Source: Lewinellaceae bacterium
GTDB lineage: Bacteria > Bacteroidota > Bacteroidia > Chitinophagales > Saprospiraceae
NCBI GenBank assembly: GCA_016719605.1
Contig: JADJYW010000004.1
Location: forward strand, 62,001 to 126,000
Direction of reading: 5' to 3'
Length of the DNA: 64,000 bases
The position numbers and the translations under genes are program-made. This document shows positions 1 through 8,908 of the stretch, piece after piece (the stretch's first letter is position 1; the number at the start of each line of letters is the position of its first letter). The notes below the pieces were generated by a model. The model was given only the letters and a program-made list of their open reading frames with translations, ran no database searches and had not been told where the DNA came from.

Positions 1-1
1 C

Positions 2-1753
2 ATTGCCGACACCGATGTGCCGGGCGTAGTTGACGTGGACGGCGACGGCGACCTCGACATTCTGACGTTCGACGGCGCTGCGGGCGGCCACGTCTGGTTG
101 GTGAAAAACACGTCGGTGGAAAAAGGTTTTGGTACCGACAGCCTGCATTTTGAGGTGGTGGACCGCTGCTGGGGGCGCTTCTACGAAACGGGGCTGAACT
201 TCTGTGTGAACAACATCAGCCCGAGGCCGGATACCTGCGTGGACTTTTTTACCAGCCAGCAACCGGTGGTGGACCGCGGCGAACAAACCCGCCACCCCGG
301 TTCCACGCTCATGCTCTACGATCAGGACGGCGACGGCGACCTGGAGCTCGTCACGGGGGATGTCTCGTTCACTTGCATGAATATGATGACCAACTACGGC
401 ACCCCCTCCGATGCCTGGATGGCCGAGCAGGATGTCAATTTTCCGTCCTACAACACTCCGGTGGATCTGCCACAGTTCCCCGCCGCTTATTATCTGGACC
501 TGAACAACGACGGCAAAGGCGACCTGGTGGTAGCGCCCAACAGCAAATTTGTTCAGGAAGACCGAAACGGGGTGTGGTTTTACCAAAATACCGCCACCAC
601 GGGCCACTCCTTTGAACTCGATACCAAGCGGTTTCTCGTTGGAGACATGATAGACGTGGGCACCGCCGCACACCCGGCTCTTGTGGATGCAAATGCCGAT
701 GGCCTGCTCGACCTCGTCGTCGGCAACTACGGTTATTTCACCCCCGGCAATGCACAAAACGCCAGCCTCTATCTCTACCTCAACACCGGTACGCCCACCG
801 AACCGCGCTTCACCCTCACCGACAGCGACTGGCTCGGGCTGTCCGCTTTTGCACCCAACGACTTCGACTTCTACCCGGCGTTCGGCGACCTCGACAACGA
901 CGGCGACCTTGACCTGCTCATTGGCAGCAACCTCGGCGCACTGTACTATTTCCGAAATACCGCGGACGCCGGAAATCCCATGCAGTTTCAGCAGGACTTC
1001 AATGTGATGTGGGCATTTATGGACGTCGGTTCCTACTCCACACCAGCCCTTGTGGACCTCGACAATGACGGCGCGATGGATATTGTGGTGGGTGAGCGCA
1101 ACGGCAACGTCAACTTTTTCAAAAACATGGGCGCTCCCGATAACCCGGTGTTCCTGCCCCAGCCCACGTTGTCCAAACTGGGCAGCATAGACACCCGCGT
1201 GTTTCCGTCGGATGTAGGTTTTAGTGCCCCGGCATTTATCGCACAACCCAACGGCGAGCGCCTGCTCATCGTCGGCACGCAGGAGGGCAACATCGAATCG
1301 TACACCAACCCGACCGCCTCCGAGATGCCTTTTTCGCTCGTTTCCAAAAAATGGGGCAACGTGGACGACGGCAACCGCAGCACCAATGCTTTTGGCGACC
1401 TCGATGGCGACGGCATCCTCGAAATGGTGACCGGCAACCTGCGCGGCGGCCTCACGCTGTACAAAACCATCCTGGTGGACTGCACGACCAGCACCAATGC
1501 TACGGCCTCGGCGGCGCTGCACGACATACGCCTCTCCCCCAACCCCGCCCGTCACTGGACCCGCATCGAGTGGCCCTCCGACCAGGCGGTGCAATGGCAG
1601 GTATTCGACCTTTTGGGCCGCACGGTTGCCCGGGGCGAAGCGCCCGGTGGCGCGTTTAGCATCCAGGTCGGCGCGTGGTCGCCCGGACTCTATTTTCTGG
1701 AACTATACAGCGACGGCCGACTTGCCGGGCGTGCAACGCTGAGCAAACTGTAG
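2..1753 (+). CDS. Secreted FG-GAP/VCBS-repeat protein with T9SS type A sorting domain (5' end outside window)
   Basis: The reading frame is open to the left edge, so the start and any signal peptide lie outside the window; the GTG at 17 is only an internal valine. At least seven calcium-binding-like FG-GAP/VCBS motifs recur, such as DVDGDGDLDI, DQDGDGDLELV, DLNNDGKGDLVV, DLDNDGDLDLLIGS and DLDGDGILEMV. This spacing is typical of an extracellular beta-propeller that mediates adhesion or binding. The last ~80 residues carry the T9SS type A signature: a LSPNPA motif, a VFDLLGR strand, a PGLYFLEL strand and a terminal RATLSKL. The protein is therefore predicted to be exported by T9SS and anchored or released at the surface. 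The ligand is unknown. The gene converges on the C25-like gene across a MITE-like element. Confidence 0.85.
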   Translation: MADTDVPGVVDVDGDGDLDILTFDGAAGGHVWLVKNTSVEKGFGTDSLHFEVVDRCWGRFYETGLNFCVNNISPRPDTCVDFFTSQQPVVDRGEQTRHPGSTLMLYDQDGDGDLELVTGDVSFTCMNMMTNYGTPSDAWMAEQDVNFPSYNTPVDLPQFPAAYYLDLNNDGKGDLVVAPNSKFVQEDRNGVWFYQNTATTGHSFELDTKRFLVGDMIDVGTAAHPALVDANADGLLDLVVGNYGYFTPGNAQNASLYLYLNTGTPTEPRFTLTDSDWLGLSAFAPNDFDFYPAFGDLDNDGDLDLLIGSNLGALYYFRNTADAGNPMQFQQDFNVMWAFMDVGSYSTPALVDLDNDGAMDIVVGERNGNVNFFKNMGAPDNPVFLPQPTLSKLGSIDTRVFPSDVGFSAPAFIAQPNGERLLIVGTQEGNIESYTNPTASEMPFSLVSKKWGNVDDGNRSTNAFGDLDGDGILEMVTGNLRGGLTLYKTILVDCTTSTNATASAALHDIRLSPNPARHWTRIEWPSDQAVQWQVFDLLGRTVARGEAPGGAFSIQVGAWSPGLYFLELYSDGRLAGRATLSKL

Positions 1754-1780
1754 CCTTTACTGGAGCGTATTTAAAAAAAA

Positions 1781-1959
1781 GAGGCTGTCTCACAAGTCCG
1801 CACCGTATTGCGCCGTTGACAGGCGAATTCATTTTTTGACAGGATAAAAAGGATTTACAGGATTTTCGGCGACGGAGTCGCCTCATTTATCCTGTAAATC
1901 TTGTAAATCCTGTCTGAAAAAATCAATTCCCGTCAAAGTCATACTTTTGATACAGCCTC
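1781..1959. repeat. MITE-like element, copy 1, with terminal inverted repeats
   Basis: The 179-bp element is bounded by GAGGCTGTCTCA at the left and TGATACAGCCTC at the right, which are inverted repeats matching at 11 of 12 positions. Its centre is a palindrome: GACAGGAT...GGATTTACAGGAT, then a GGCGAC/GTCGCC hairpin, then ATCCTGTAAATC...ATCCTGTC. A second copy with the same ends lies at 54840-55197, and the palindromic core alone recurs at 26975-27047. No transposase is encoded. I could not identify a clear target-site duplication. Confidence 0.75.
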
Positions 1960-1975
1960 CCTTTTTATACAACAA

Positions 1976-2001
1976 ACACCCGGCTTCAAACCCGGGTTTT
2001 G
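1976..2001 (-). terminator. Hairpin between convergent genes, possible bidirectional terminator
   Basis: ACCCGG and CCGGGT form a short stem around a 7-8 nt loop, followed by TTTTG on the plus strand and by TGTTTGTT on the minus strand. It lies 6 bases past the stop of the C25-like gene, where a minus-strand terminator is expected. Confidence 0.4.
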
Positions 2002-2006
2002 TGTGC

Positions 2007-5000
2007 TCAATCCATCTTGACCAGCTTCCAAACGCCAACCTGACCATTCTCCACAATTTGCAGGAGGTAAGCGCCTGCGGGCAGGTGGTCGGTTTCTATG
2101 TTCGTTGTTTCCGTCACTGTCGTTTGCTCGCTGATCAGGCGCCCCTGAGCGTTCAGCAGGCGCAGGCGCGTACCTGATTGCACGGGGCGGTCGAACAGCA
2201 CGTCCAGACGGGATCCGAATGGGTTGGGCTGCACGCGTACCCCGGCCAGCGTCGGCTCACGGGTACCCACACAAACCTTCACTTCGACAGCCAGCGAAAC
2301 ATCGTCCGGACAATTATTGGCGCTCCAGGTGTAGGCGCCGCCGACTGTGCCGGCGCCGGGTGTTTGCCAGATCACCTCAATTTGTCCCGTGCCCTGTCCT
2401 TGCGTGATCGTGCCGTTGGCGGAAACCGTCCATTGGTAATTACCCACCGTTCCGGGCAGGCTGTACAGTAGCGTCCCTCCGATGCAGGCCGTATCGGCCC
2501 CGACAATGCTCACCAGCGGCGGCACCGGTTCGGTAATGGTTGTACTCGTTGTGGCTGTGCAGCCGTTGGCATCCGTGACGGTGCAACCGATCGTCCCTGC
2601 CGGCAAGTTGGCGGCCGTCGGTGTCTGTTGGCCATTGGACCACAGGTAGGAATACCCCGTGGTACCGCCGGCGGCCAGTACGCCGGCCTGCCCGTCCGAC
2701 AAGCCCGGGCAGGAGACAGCGGCAGTGGCGCCGATGGAGGCTACGAGCATATCCGGCTGGTCAATTGTGGCGGAAACTACCGTGGTGCAACCAATAGCAT
2801 CGGTGATCGTCAGCGTGTAGGTACCGGCGACCACGTTGGTCAAATCTTTTGCCGTGCTGCCATTCGACCAGGCGTAGGAATAGCTCGGGCCGGTACCGCC
2901 CGCTACAAGCAGGCCAATATTGCCGTTGGAACCGCCAAAGCAGGAAACGGTGGTTGGAGTAGCGTTCACATTCCACGGCTGGTAAACCCGGAATACTACA
3001 TTTTCATGTACCGTGGTACACCCGGCGCCATCAGTCACCGTGACGGTGTACGGCCCAATGGGCACATTTTGCAAACCCGGCGAGGTATCGCCATTGGACC
3101 ATGCGTAGGTGTAGGTGGGTGTACCACCCAGCACAAAAGCCAAAACATTGCCCAGGACAGGTTCGACACCCGGGCAGGTACTCTGCTCAAAGGCTGTTTC
3201 GGCTACCAGTACCGGGACGGGTTGTACCGTCGAATTGGACAGTTCGGTCGTGCAGCCGTTCGCATCGGTGATTGTGACGGTGTATATGCCCGGCGCGATG
3301 TTTTCGAGGTTCTGCGTGGCAGCGCTGGTGGACCAATCGAAGTTGTAGCCCGGCGTGCCGCCGGAAACGGTCAGTGTGACCGTGCCGATGTCGGTGACAC
3401 AGGGGTTTGCCTGCCAGACGGCGCCGGCGGAAATTTCTGCGGGCTGACCGATGGATACTGTTGCTGATTGTGAGCAGCCAACAGCATCTGTGACGGTGAC
3501 GGTGTATAAACCCGCCGCCAAATTGGCAACGGCATCGGAGGTTTGGTTGTTCGACCACAGGTAGGTGTAGCCTGGCGTGCCGCCGTTCGCCTGCACGGAA
3601 GCAGCGCCGGTGGTTTCTCCAAAACAAAGTACGGGATCAGATTCGGCCTGCACGGCCAGCGTAGTGATCTGGCCCACTGTGGCCGAGGCGGTCCGGGTAC
3701 AGCCGGTATCGTCGGTGATTGTCACGGTGTAGGTGCCCGATGCTACATTCGCGAGATTTTGTCCGGTGCTGTTGTTGGACCACTCGAATGTGTAGCCCGG
3801 CGTACCGCCGCCTACGGTCAGTTCCACACTGCCGTTGGTAGCCCCGGCACAGCCGGCTTCTGTTGTGGTTGTACCGGCGGTGATAGCAGTGGGTTCGCCT
3901 ATGCCGGCACTTTCGATCCGGGAGCAGCCGTTTTCATCCGCCACGGTGACGGTGTAGGTACCGGCGGCGAGGTCGGTGAGCACCTCCGCATCCGAGCCGT
4001 TTGACCAGACAAATACATAACCCGGCGTGCCGCCGTTGACCGTGCTTTCGATACTGCCAGTTGCCGCACCATTGCAGTCGGCATCGGTGGCTGCGAGTGT
4101 CAGTTCAAGTTCTGTGGGTTCGGTCACTTCATCGGTGGCAATGCCGATACAGCCGTTTCCGTCAATGACGGTGGCGGCGTAGATTCCGGCAGAGAGGTCG
4201 GTCAGATTCAGCACATCATTGTCGCCCGTGGACCATTCGATGAAATAGGGTAAGACGCCGCCGCTCACGTTGAGCACAATGCCGCCATCCGTCAGGCCGA
4301 AGCAGGAAACGGGGGTCACATCTGCACCAATGCCCAGTGCGGTGGGTTCGTCTATCGTGGCTTCGGCAGTGGTGGTACAGCCCTGTGCGTCGGAGATCGT
4401 GACGGTGTAGATGCCCGCCTCCAGATCGCTCAAGTCGGGTGTATCGGCGCCGTTAGACCACAGGTAGGTCAGGTTGTTTCCACCGGACACCACCAGCGTG
4501 ACGGCGCCATTCGCGGCGCCGTTGCAGGAAATATGGGTAACGGCAGCATCGGCGGTAAACGGATCCGAACCAAACACAGCCGAAGCGCCAATGCCGATGC
4601 TTTGGTTGTAATACGAGCCGGTAGGGACCGTTTCGAGTTTGAAGGTACGCACCTGATAGTAGTTGGCGCCGTCAACCGGGAAGGAGTCTACGAACGCTGT
4701 TCCGAATACCGGCGCGTTCACGATGAGTTGGAATACGCTGTCGGGGTCGGGCGCCCAATAGACGAGGTATCCCAACTGCGCATCCGGGGATGCGTCCCAG
4801 GCGAGGTTGATCGTTTCGCAGGAAGCTGTGGCGGCTACGTTTTGGGGAGGCCGCACGGCGTGGGCACGCAGCGTAGGATCGCCGAGCAGGCCGACATGAA
4901 TCAGTTCGTCGTTGGAGCTGGGTGGATAGACGCGGGCCTGACCCAGAAAACTGTTGAGCCACACCCAGAACGTACTGGTCAGGATCGGCTCGCCGAGACC

Positions 5001-6281
5001 CATGTGGTGGAAGTGCCAGTTGGGGCGCCCCGCCCAGGCAGTCGTCAAAATACCGCCTTTGGAAGCCAGTGCACTGGGCAGGAGCGGGTTGCTCTCGTAG
5101 TCCCAGTCGCCAAAGTAGCTGCCAAAGAGCATGGAGAAAACGACGTTGACACTGTCTGTCTGGAAATTAGCCGAGTTGGCCACGCCATTGGCACTGGCAT
5201 AACCGCCGGCTCCGCAGCCGTTTCCAATGAGAAAACTTTGGTTTTTCGTGTTGTTGATAAAATCGCCTTGCACCACCGAGTTGGTTCCGGTCAGCGCGTA
5301 ACCATTGCGAAAACCATTCTGGGCAAATGCTTCGCCGCTCGCAAAGCCGAAGTTGTCGTCCACAATAGTTTGGTTCGACGGCTTGTAGGCTCCTGTGCGG
5401 AACGCGTGATTTTTGTTCAAATACCGGCGATAGAGTTCGGTTTGGGACACATCCCAGCCGGTGGTCAGGTTGGAAAAATCCACCCGGCTCACCACGATCT
5501 CGGCGAGCGAGGGGGTCAGGCTTTGGTCAAATTTGCCGTCGCCGGGTACATTGCGGTTGGCAGCCCGGGCTGCGCCGATGTTGTTCACAACATTGTCTGT
5601 CCAGCCGGCCTCGTCCATGTCGCCGTAGTAATAGTCCGTGGGCCAGGCGCCAAGGTGGTCGGGCGTGTGACCGTCGGGGGCGATATTGCCGGAATAGGGC
5701 ACCGGGATATTTCCGAACAGGAATGCGCCGGAGACACTGCCCGGGTCGCTTTCGTAGTCGCTGCGAATCAGGGCTTTCACCGAGGCCACCGTACTGGCGG
5801 CTACATCAATATCGTGCCGCAGCACCTGCCAGCCGTCGCCGCGCAGGTCTTGCACATAGCGGTCGAGTTCGACAGAAAGCGGGGTGGAAAGGGCATTGTC
5901 CACCACGAAGATCATTTTGCCGCGATAGACCGTAGGTAATACCTCGATGCCGGCATACACCAGGCCGATACGCTGGGTGGGCGCTGCGGCGGAGGTTTTG
6001 ATGACGATATACTCGAAGCCGAGGCCCGCAATTACATTATTGTCGGTAAACGATGTGGCTGCGGCCGGCAGCTGGAGGAATCCCCACGCCGTTTCATTGA
6101 TTTGTTTTCTGCCAATAAATGTTGCCGTCGCGTTGGCTGTGGCTGGAAAACTCAGGGTGATGGCGGGTGGGTTGGTGACCATGGTGACCGTGATCGGCAC
6201 CACAATATCGGCGGTGTTCTGCGCCAAGAGGGCAGTACTGCCGATCAACCACATTGCGAGGAGAAGGAGGTGTTTTTTCAT
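2007..6281 (-). CDS. C25-peptidase-like secreted protein with nine SprB repeats and T9SS type A domain
   Basis: The protein has 1424 residues. Residues 1-20 are a signal peptide ending LLA, with mature N-terminus Gln21. Residues ~100-475 resemble the gingipain/C25 caspase-like fold (GAFLFGNIPVPYSG, FLIGNGCGAGGY, LLGDPTLRAH). A fibronectin-III-like domain spans ~478-565. Nine SprB-type repeats of ~75 residues span ~578-1258, each with the pattern C.G...G...V..GGTPGY.Y.WSNG followed by AGTYTVTITDA.GC. A PKD-like domain (~1260-1340) and a T9SS C-terminal domain (RVQPNPF to KLVKMD) follow. The expected catalytic His appears to be Asn354, and no Cys occupies the usual nucleophile segment near 380-390, so it may be an inactive peptidase scaffold. 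SprB repeats are known from gliding adhesins. The function as a large surface adhesin is inferred. Confidence 0.85.
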   Translation of the reverse strand: MKKHLLLLAMWLIGSTALLAQNTADIVVPITVTMVTNPPAITLSFPATANATATFIGRKQINETAWGFLQLPAAATSFTDNNVIAGLGFEYIVIKTSAAAPTQRIGLVYAGIEVLPTVYRGKMIFVVDNALSTPLSVELDRYVQDLRGDGWQVLRHDIDVAASTVASVKALIRSDYESDPGSVSGAFLFGNIPVPYSGNIAPDGHTPDHLGAWPTDYYYGDMDEAGWTDNVVNNIGAARAANRNVPGDGKFDQSLTPSLAEIVVSRVDFSNLTTGWDVSQTELYRRYLNKNHAFRTGAYKPSNQTIVDDNFGFASGEAFAQNGFRNGYALTGTNSVVQGDFINNTKNQSFLIGNGCGAGGYASANGVANSANFQTDSVNVVFSMLFGSYFGDWDYESNPLLPSALASKGGILTTAWAGRPNWHFHHMGLGEPILTSTFWVWLNSFLGQARVYPPSSNDELIHVGLLGDPTLRAHAVRPPQNVAATASCETINLAWDASPDAQLGYLVYWAPDPDSVFQLIVNAPVFGTAFVDSFPVDGANYYQVRTFKLETVPTGSYYNQSIGIGASAVFGSDPFTADAAVTHISCNGAANGAVTLVVSGGNNLTYLWSNGADTPDLSDLEAGIYTVTISDAQGCTTTAEATIDEPTALGIGADVTPVSCFGLTDGGIVLNVSGGVLPYFIEWSTGDNDVLNLTDLSAGIYAATVIDGNGCIGIATDEVTEPTELELTLAATDADCNGAATGSIESTVNGGTPGYVFVWSNGSDAEVLTDLAAGTYTVTVADENGCSRIESAGIGEPTAITAGTTTTEAGCAGATNGSVELTVGGGTPGYTFEWSNNSTGQNLANVASGTYTVTITDDTGCTRTASATVGQITTLAVQAESDPVLCFGETTGAASVQANGGTPGYTYLWSNNQTSDAVANLAAGLYTVTVTDAVGCSQSATVSIGQPAEISAGAVWQANPCVTDIGTVTLTVSGGTPGYNFDWSTSAATQNLENIAPGIYTVTITDANGCTTELSNSTVQPVPVLVAETAFEQSTCPGVEPVLGNVLAFVLGGTPTYTYAWSNGDTSPGLQNVPIGPYTVTVTDGAGCTTVHENVVFRVYQPWNVNATPTTVSCFGGSNGNIGLLVAGGTGPSYSYAWSNGSTAKDLTNVVAGTYTLTITDAIGCTTVVSATIDQPDMLVASIGATAAVSCPGLSDGQAGVLAAGGTTGYSYLWSNGQQTPTAANLPAGTIGCTVTDANGCTATTSTTITEPVPPLVSIVGADTACIGGTLLYSLPGTVGNYQWTVSANGTITQGQGTGQIEVIWQTPGAGTVGGAYTWSANNCPDDVSLAVEVKVCVGTREPTLAGVRVQPNPFGSRLDVLFDRPVQSGTRLRLLNAQGRLISEQTTVTETTNIETDHLPAGAYLLQIVENGQVGVWKLVKMD

Positions 6282-6431
6282 GCAATGAAAAGTTTGTTAA
6301 AAAAATATGGATAAGGACGGATGCGTCCGGGTCCAACACCCGGAACCGCGCCGTTGAGCCGTCAAGGTACTCCGCTTCGACGTACCGGACAAACGCGTTG
6401 TCCTGCATTTTCTCCCTTTGCCTTTTGCTCC

Positions 6432-6475
6432 GGCGGGATAAAACCCGCCGCTACTGCTTGCCCTTGCCCTTTTGG
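6432..6475. repeat. Short dispersed repeat with GGCGGG/CCCGCC hairpin
   Basis: CGGCGGGATAAAACCCGCCG forms a perfect hairpin, followed by CTACTGCTTGCCCTTGCCCTT. A related segment (AAACCCGCCGCTACCCCTTGCCCTT) lies at about 60740-60765. Both sit immediately downstream of a minus-strand stop codon. No U-tract follows, so a terminator role is uncertain. Confidence 0.5.
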
Positions 6476-6479
6476 ATTA

Positions 6480-7670
6480 TTATGCCGTAGTTGCGTGTTG
6501 AATTCCCTCGATCAGCACCGTACATGCCGCTCGTATTTCTGTATACCCGATGGTCAGCGGCGGCGCAATGCGCAGGCAGCGGTCGTTGAACAAAAACCAG
6601 TCGGTGATCACGCCCTGGCTCAGGCAATATCGGATGGTGCGTTGCACCCGTTCGGCGTCGTCCAAATCCACCGCCATCCAAAGGCCGGCGCTGCGCACCT
6701 CCTTGATAGCGGGGTGTACGAGCAAATCCCGGAACAATTGTTCCTTGGCCCGTACCTGTGCGATCAGGTCCGTTTCCAGCAGCACCTGCAAGGTAGCCAG
6801 AGCCGCTGCCGCACTCACCGGATGGCCTCCAAACGTGGTGATGTGGCCCAGCGGCGGATCGAACGCCAGCACCCGCATAATTTCCTGTGGCGCCACAAAA
6901 GCGCCGACAGGCATACCGCCGCCGAAACCCTTGGCCAGCAGCAGGACATCGGGCCGAATGCCGTACTGCTCGAAAGCGAACAGGGTGCCCGTTCGGCCGC
7001 AACCCGCCTGCACCTCGTCGAGGATGAGCAATGCGCCGGTTTCGTCGCAGCGCCGGCGCAGCGCCTGTAGCCAGGCGGCCCGGGGCAGGCAGATACCCGA
7101 TTCGGCCTGCACCGTTTCTACGATGACCGCTGCTGTACGGCGGTCAATTTTTTCCAGACAGTGGTCACAATTGAAGTCAATATGCCGGATACCGGGCAGC
7201 AGCGGGTGGTAGGGCAGCGTGAAATCGTCGGGCGCCATGAGGCTGGCGGCGCCCTGTGTACTCCCGTGATACGCCCGGCGGCAGGCCACGATATCGGGCC
7301 TGCCCGTGTAGCGTTTGGCGAGTTTCATGGCGCCTTCGGTAGCCTCGGTACCGGAGTTGACCAGGTACACGGAATCGAGGCCGGGCAACTGTTTTGCGAG
7401 CAAGGTGGCCAATTCTACCTGCGGCGCCAGCACATATTCGCCATAGACGAGGGTGTGCCAATAGCGTCCAAGTTGCTCGCGCACGGCGGCCTCCACCCGT
7501 GGGTGCCGGTGCCCGAGGCTGCTCACGCCGATACCGGCTATCAGGTCGAGATATGCCTTCCCGGCGGTATCGTACAGGAAAAGCCCTTCGGCGCGTTCGA
7601 TCTCCAGAGCGAGCGGCGCGGGCGAGGTTTGGGCGAGGTGCCGTAAAAACAATTGTCGCTGACCGAGCAT
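6480..7670 (-). CDS. Class III PLP-dependent aminotransferase (acetylornithine/ornithine type)
   Basis: The 396-residue enzyme belongs to the class III aminotransferases, which move an amino group between an omega-amino donor and 2-oxoglutarate with pyridoxal phosphate. Visible landmarks are LIAGIGVSSLGHRHP near the N-terminus, the cofactor-phosphate loop NSGTEATEGAMKLAKRYTG, YHGSTQGA, the LILDEVQAGCGRTG motif with the pyridine-nitrogen Asp, and LLLAKGFGGGMPVGAF with the Schiff-base Lys. I chose the ATG at 7670 because family similarity begins there; an in-frame ATG at 7736 would add 22 unrelated residues. The substrate cannot be fixed from sequence. There is no arginine-pathway neighbour, so acetylornithine, ornithine or another omega-amino acid are all possible. 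Confidence 0.85.
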   Translation of the reverse strand: MLGQRQLFLRHLAQTSPAPLALEIERAEGLFLYDTAGKAYLDLIAGIGVSSLGHRHPRVEAAVREQLGRYWHTLVYGEYVLAPQVELATLLAKQLPGLDSVYLVNSGTEATEGAMKLAKRYTGRPDIVACRRAYHGSTQGAASLMAPDDFTLPYHPLLPGIRHIDFNCDHCLEKIDRRTAAVIVETVQAESGICLPRAAWLQALRRRCDETGALLILDEVQAGCGRTGTLFAFEQYGIRPDVLLLAKGFGGGMPVGAFVAPQEIMRVLAFDPPLGHITTFGGHPVSAAAALATLQVLLETDLIAQVRAKEQLFRDLLVHPAIKEVRSAGLWMAVDLDDAERVQRTIRYCLSQGVITDWFLFNDRCLRIAPPLTIGYTEIRAACTVLIEGIQHATTA

Positions 7671-7866
7671 GTTTTGTTTGCTGGTAAAAATATTTGGGCA
7701 AATATTTGTGCCGTTCTGCATATCCCGAGCGTCCAATCATCCAAAGGCTTGTTTTTTTGTTTCATCGGCAAGCCATTCGCAGAACGCCCGAAAAGTCGCT
7801 GTTTTTTTCAACGTGCGAGGGAAATGCCTGCACGCGAGTCAATCAAAGTGCCCAGCCTATCTTTTT

Positions 7867-8529
7867 ATGACAGCCCAATCGCTCATCGCTTACGACATCC
7901 CGGCACTCGGTACCGAGCAAACGGGGAAAGACGCTTTCCACGCCTTGAACGATCACCATGTCAGGCATTTGCCGGTGGTGGAAGAAAGCCGTTTGGTGGG
8001 CATCCTTTCCGAAGAAGATATTTTCAACCACAAACTGTACGAACCGATCGGCGCGTATGATTTTTCCATGATGCGCCGTTTTGCTGTGCGCAACAGCGAC
8101 CATGTGTTCGAGGTTATGCGCCTGATGGGCGAATACCGCCTCACTATCATTCCGGTTGTGGACGATCAGGGCAACTATCAGGGCCTGATCACGCTCAGTG
8201 ACCTCCTGCGTTTTTTCGCCAACTCGGCATCCTTCACCGAGCCGGGCGGCGTTCTCGTGCTCGAAATGAGTCGCCGGGACTATTCCCTCAGCACAATTTC
8301 CCGAATTGTGGAGGACGAAAACGCCAAAATCCTCAGCACATTTGTCACCTCCAGCCCCAATGCGGAGGTGGTGGAGCTGACCATCAAGGTCAATCGCCCG
8401 GACCTTAGCCGTATCGTATCCGCTCTGCAGCGCTACGAATACGACGTTAAGGAAACTTTCGCCGAGGGCGATTATGCCGACTCGCTGCAAGAGCGCTACG
8501 ACTCGCTGATGAGTTATCTCAGCGTTTGA
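7867..8529 (+). CDS. CBS-domain protein with C-terminal ACT-like segment
   Basis: The 220-residue protein has two CBS motifs: DAFHALNDHHVRHLPVV followed by LVGILSEEDI, and VMRLMGEYRLTIIPVV followed by YQGLITLSDLL. CBS pairs typically bind adenine nucleotides and regulate a partner. The remaining ~75 residues (SRRDYSLSTISRIVEDENAK onward) have the beta-alpha-beta pattern of ACT-like ligand-binding domains found in stand-alone CBS proteins. I chose the ATG at 7867, the first residue of the conserved region. A TATCTTTT box ends only one base before it, so the message may be nearly leaderless. It is divergent from the aminotransferase, with 196 bp between the two starts. The ligand and partner are unknown. 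Confidence 0.8.
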   Translation: MTAQSLIAYDIPALGTEQTGKDAFHALNDHHVRHLPVVEESRLVGILSEEDIFNHKLYEPIGAYDFSMMRRFAVRNSDHVFEVMRLMGEYRLTIIPVVDDQGNYQGLITLSDLLRFFANSASFTEPGGVLVLEMSRRDYSLSTISRIVEDENAKILSTFVTSSPNAEVVELTIKVNRPDLSRIVSALQRYEYDVKETFAEGDYADSLQERYDSLMSYLSV

Positions 8530-8908
8530 TTTTTTGCAAAGTATTCCGGTTTATTACAAACCGCCTGGTGTGATGTGCTACGGTATGCACACAAGCAACG
8601 TGGGGTTTCACTGAATTATACCGGTGGAAAAATGGTTTGCGAAAATTTCCCGACCTTCCGGGTTTGGCCAACGCATTCCGAAAATATCCGGTAGCATGGC
8701 GGTCGCCTGCCTTTACTTTTTTTGTTCAATCAGCCAAAAGCCGCATTGACACAGAAAAAGGTAGCATACACACAGTTGCCCAAAACTTAACATGGGAAAG
8801 CCGCTGCGCCTGCTTACCTTCACAAAGTCATTTTGGCGGAGCACTGTCCGGAGTGCTTGCTACATGGCCTCCATCACCCGATTTTTTTCACCAAAACATT
8901 TTTTTCCG
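8530..8908. other. Intergenic region, 379 bp
   Basis: I see no convincing gene here. Several in-frame ATG codons precede the chosen start of the next gene, including 8792, but the intervening residues do not look like a signal peptide. It presumably holds the promoter of the downstream secreted protein. Confidence 0.5.

Noticed and set aside
4533..5939. 468-residue plus-strand frame
   Set aside because: It is antisense to the C25-like domain and shows no domain; open antisense frames are common in GC-rich coding DNA.
6094..6408. 104-residue minus-strand frame before the C25-like gene
   Set aside because: It mostly overlaps the C25-like gene in another frame and has no recognisable domain; the short non-overlapping part is too little evidence.
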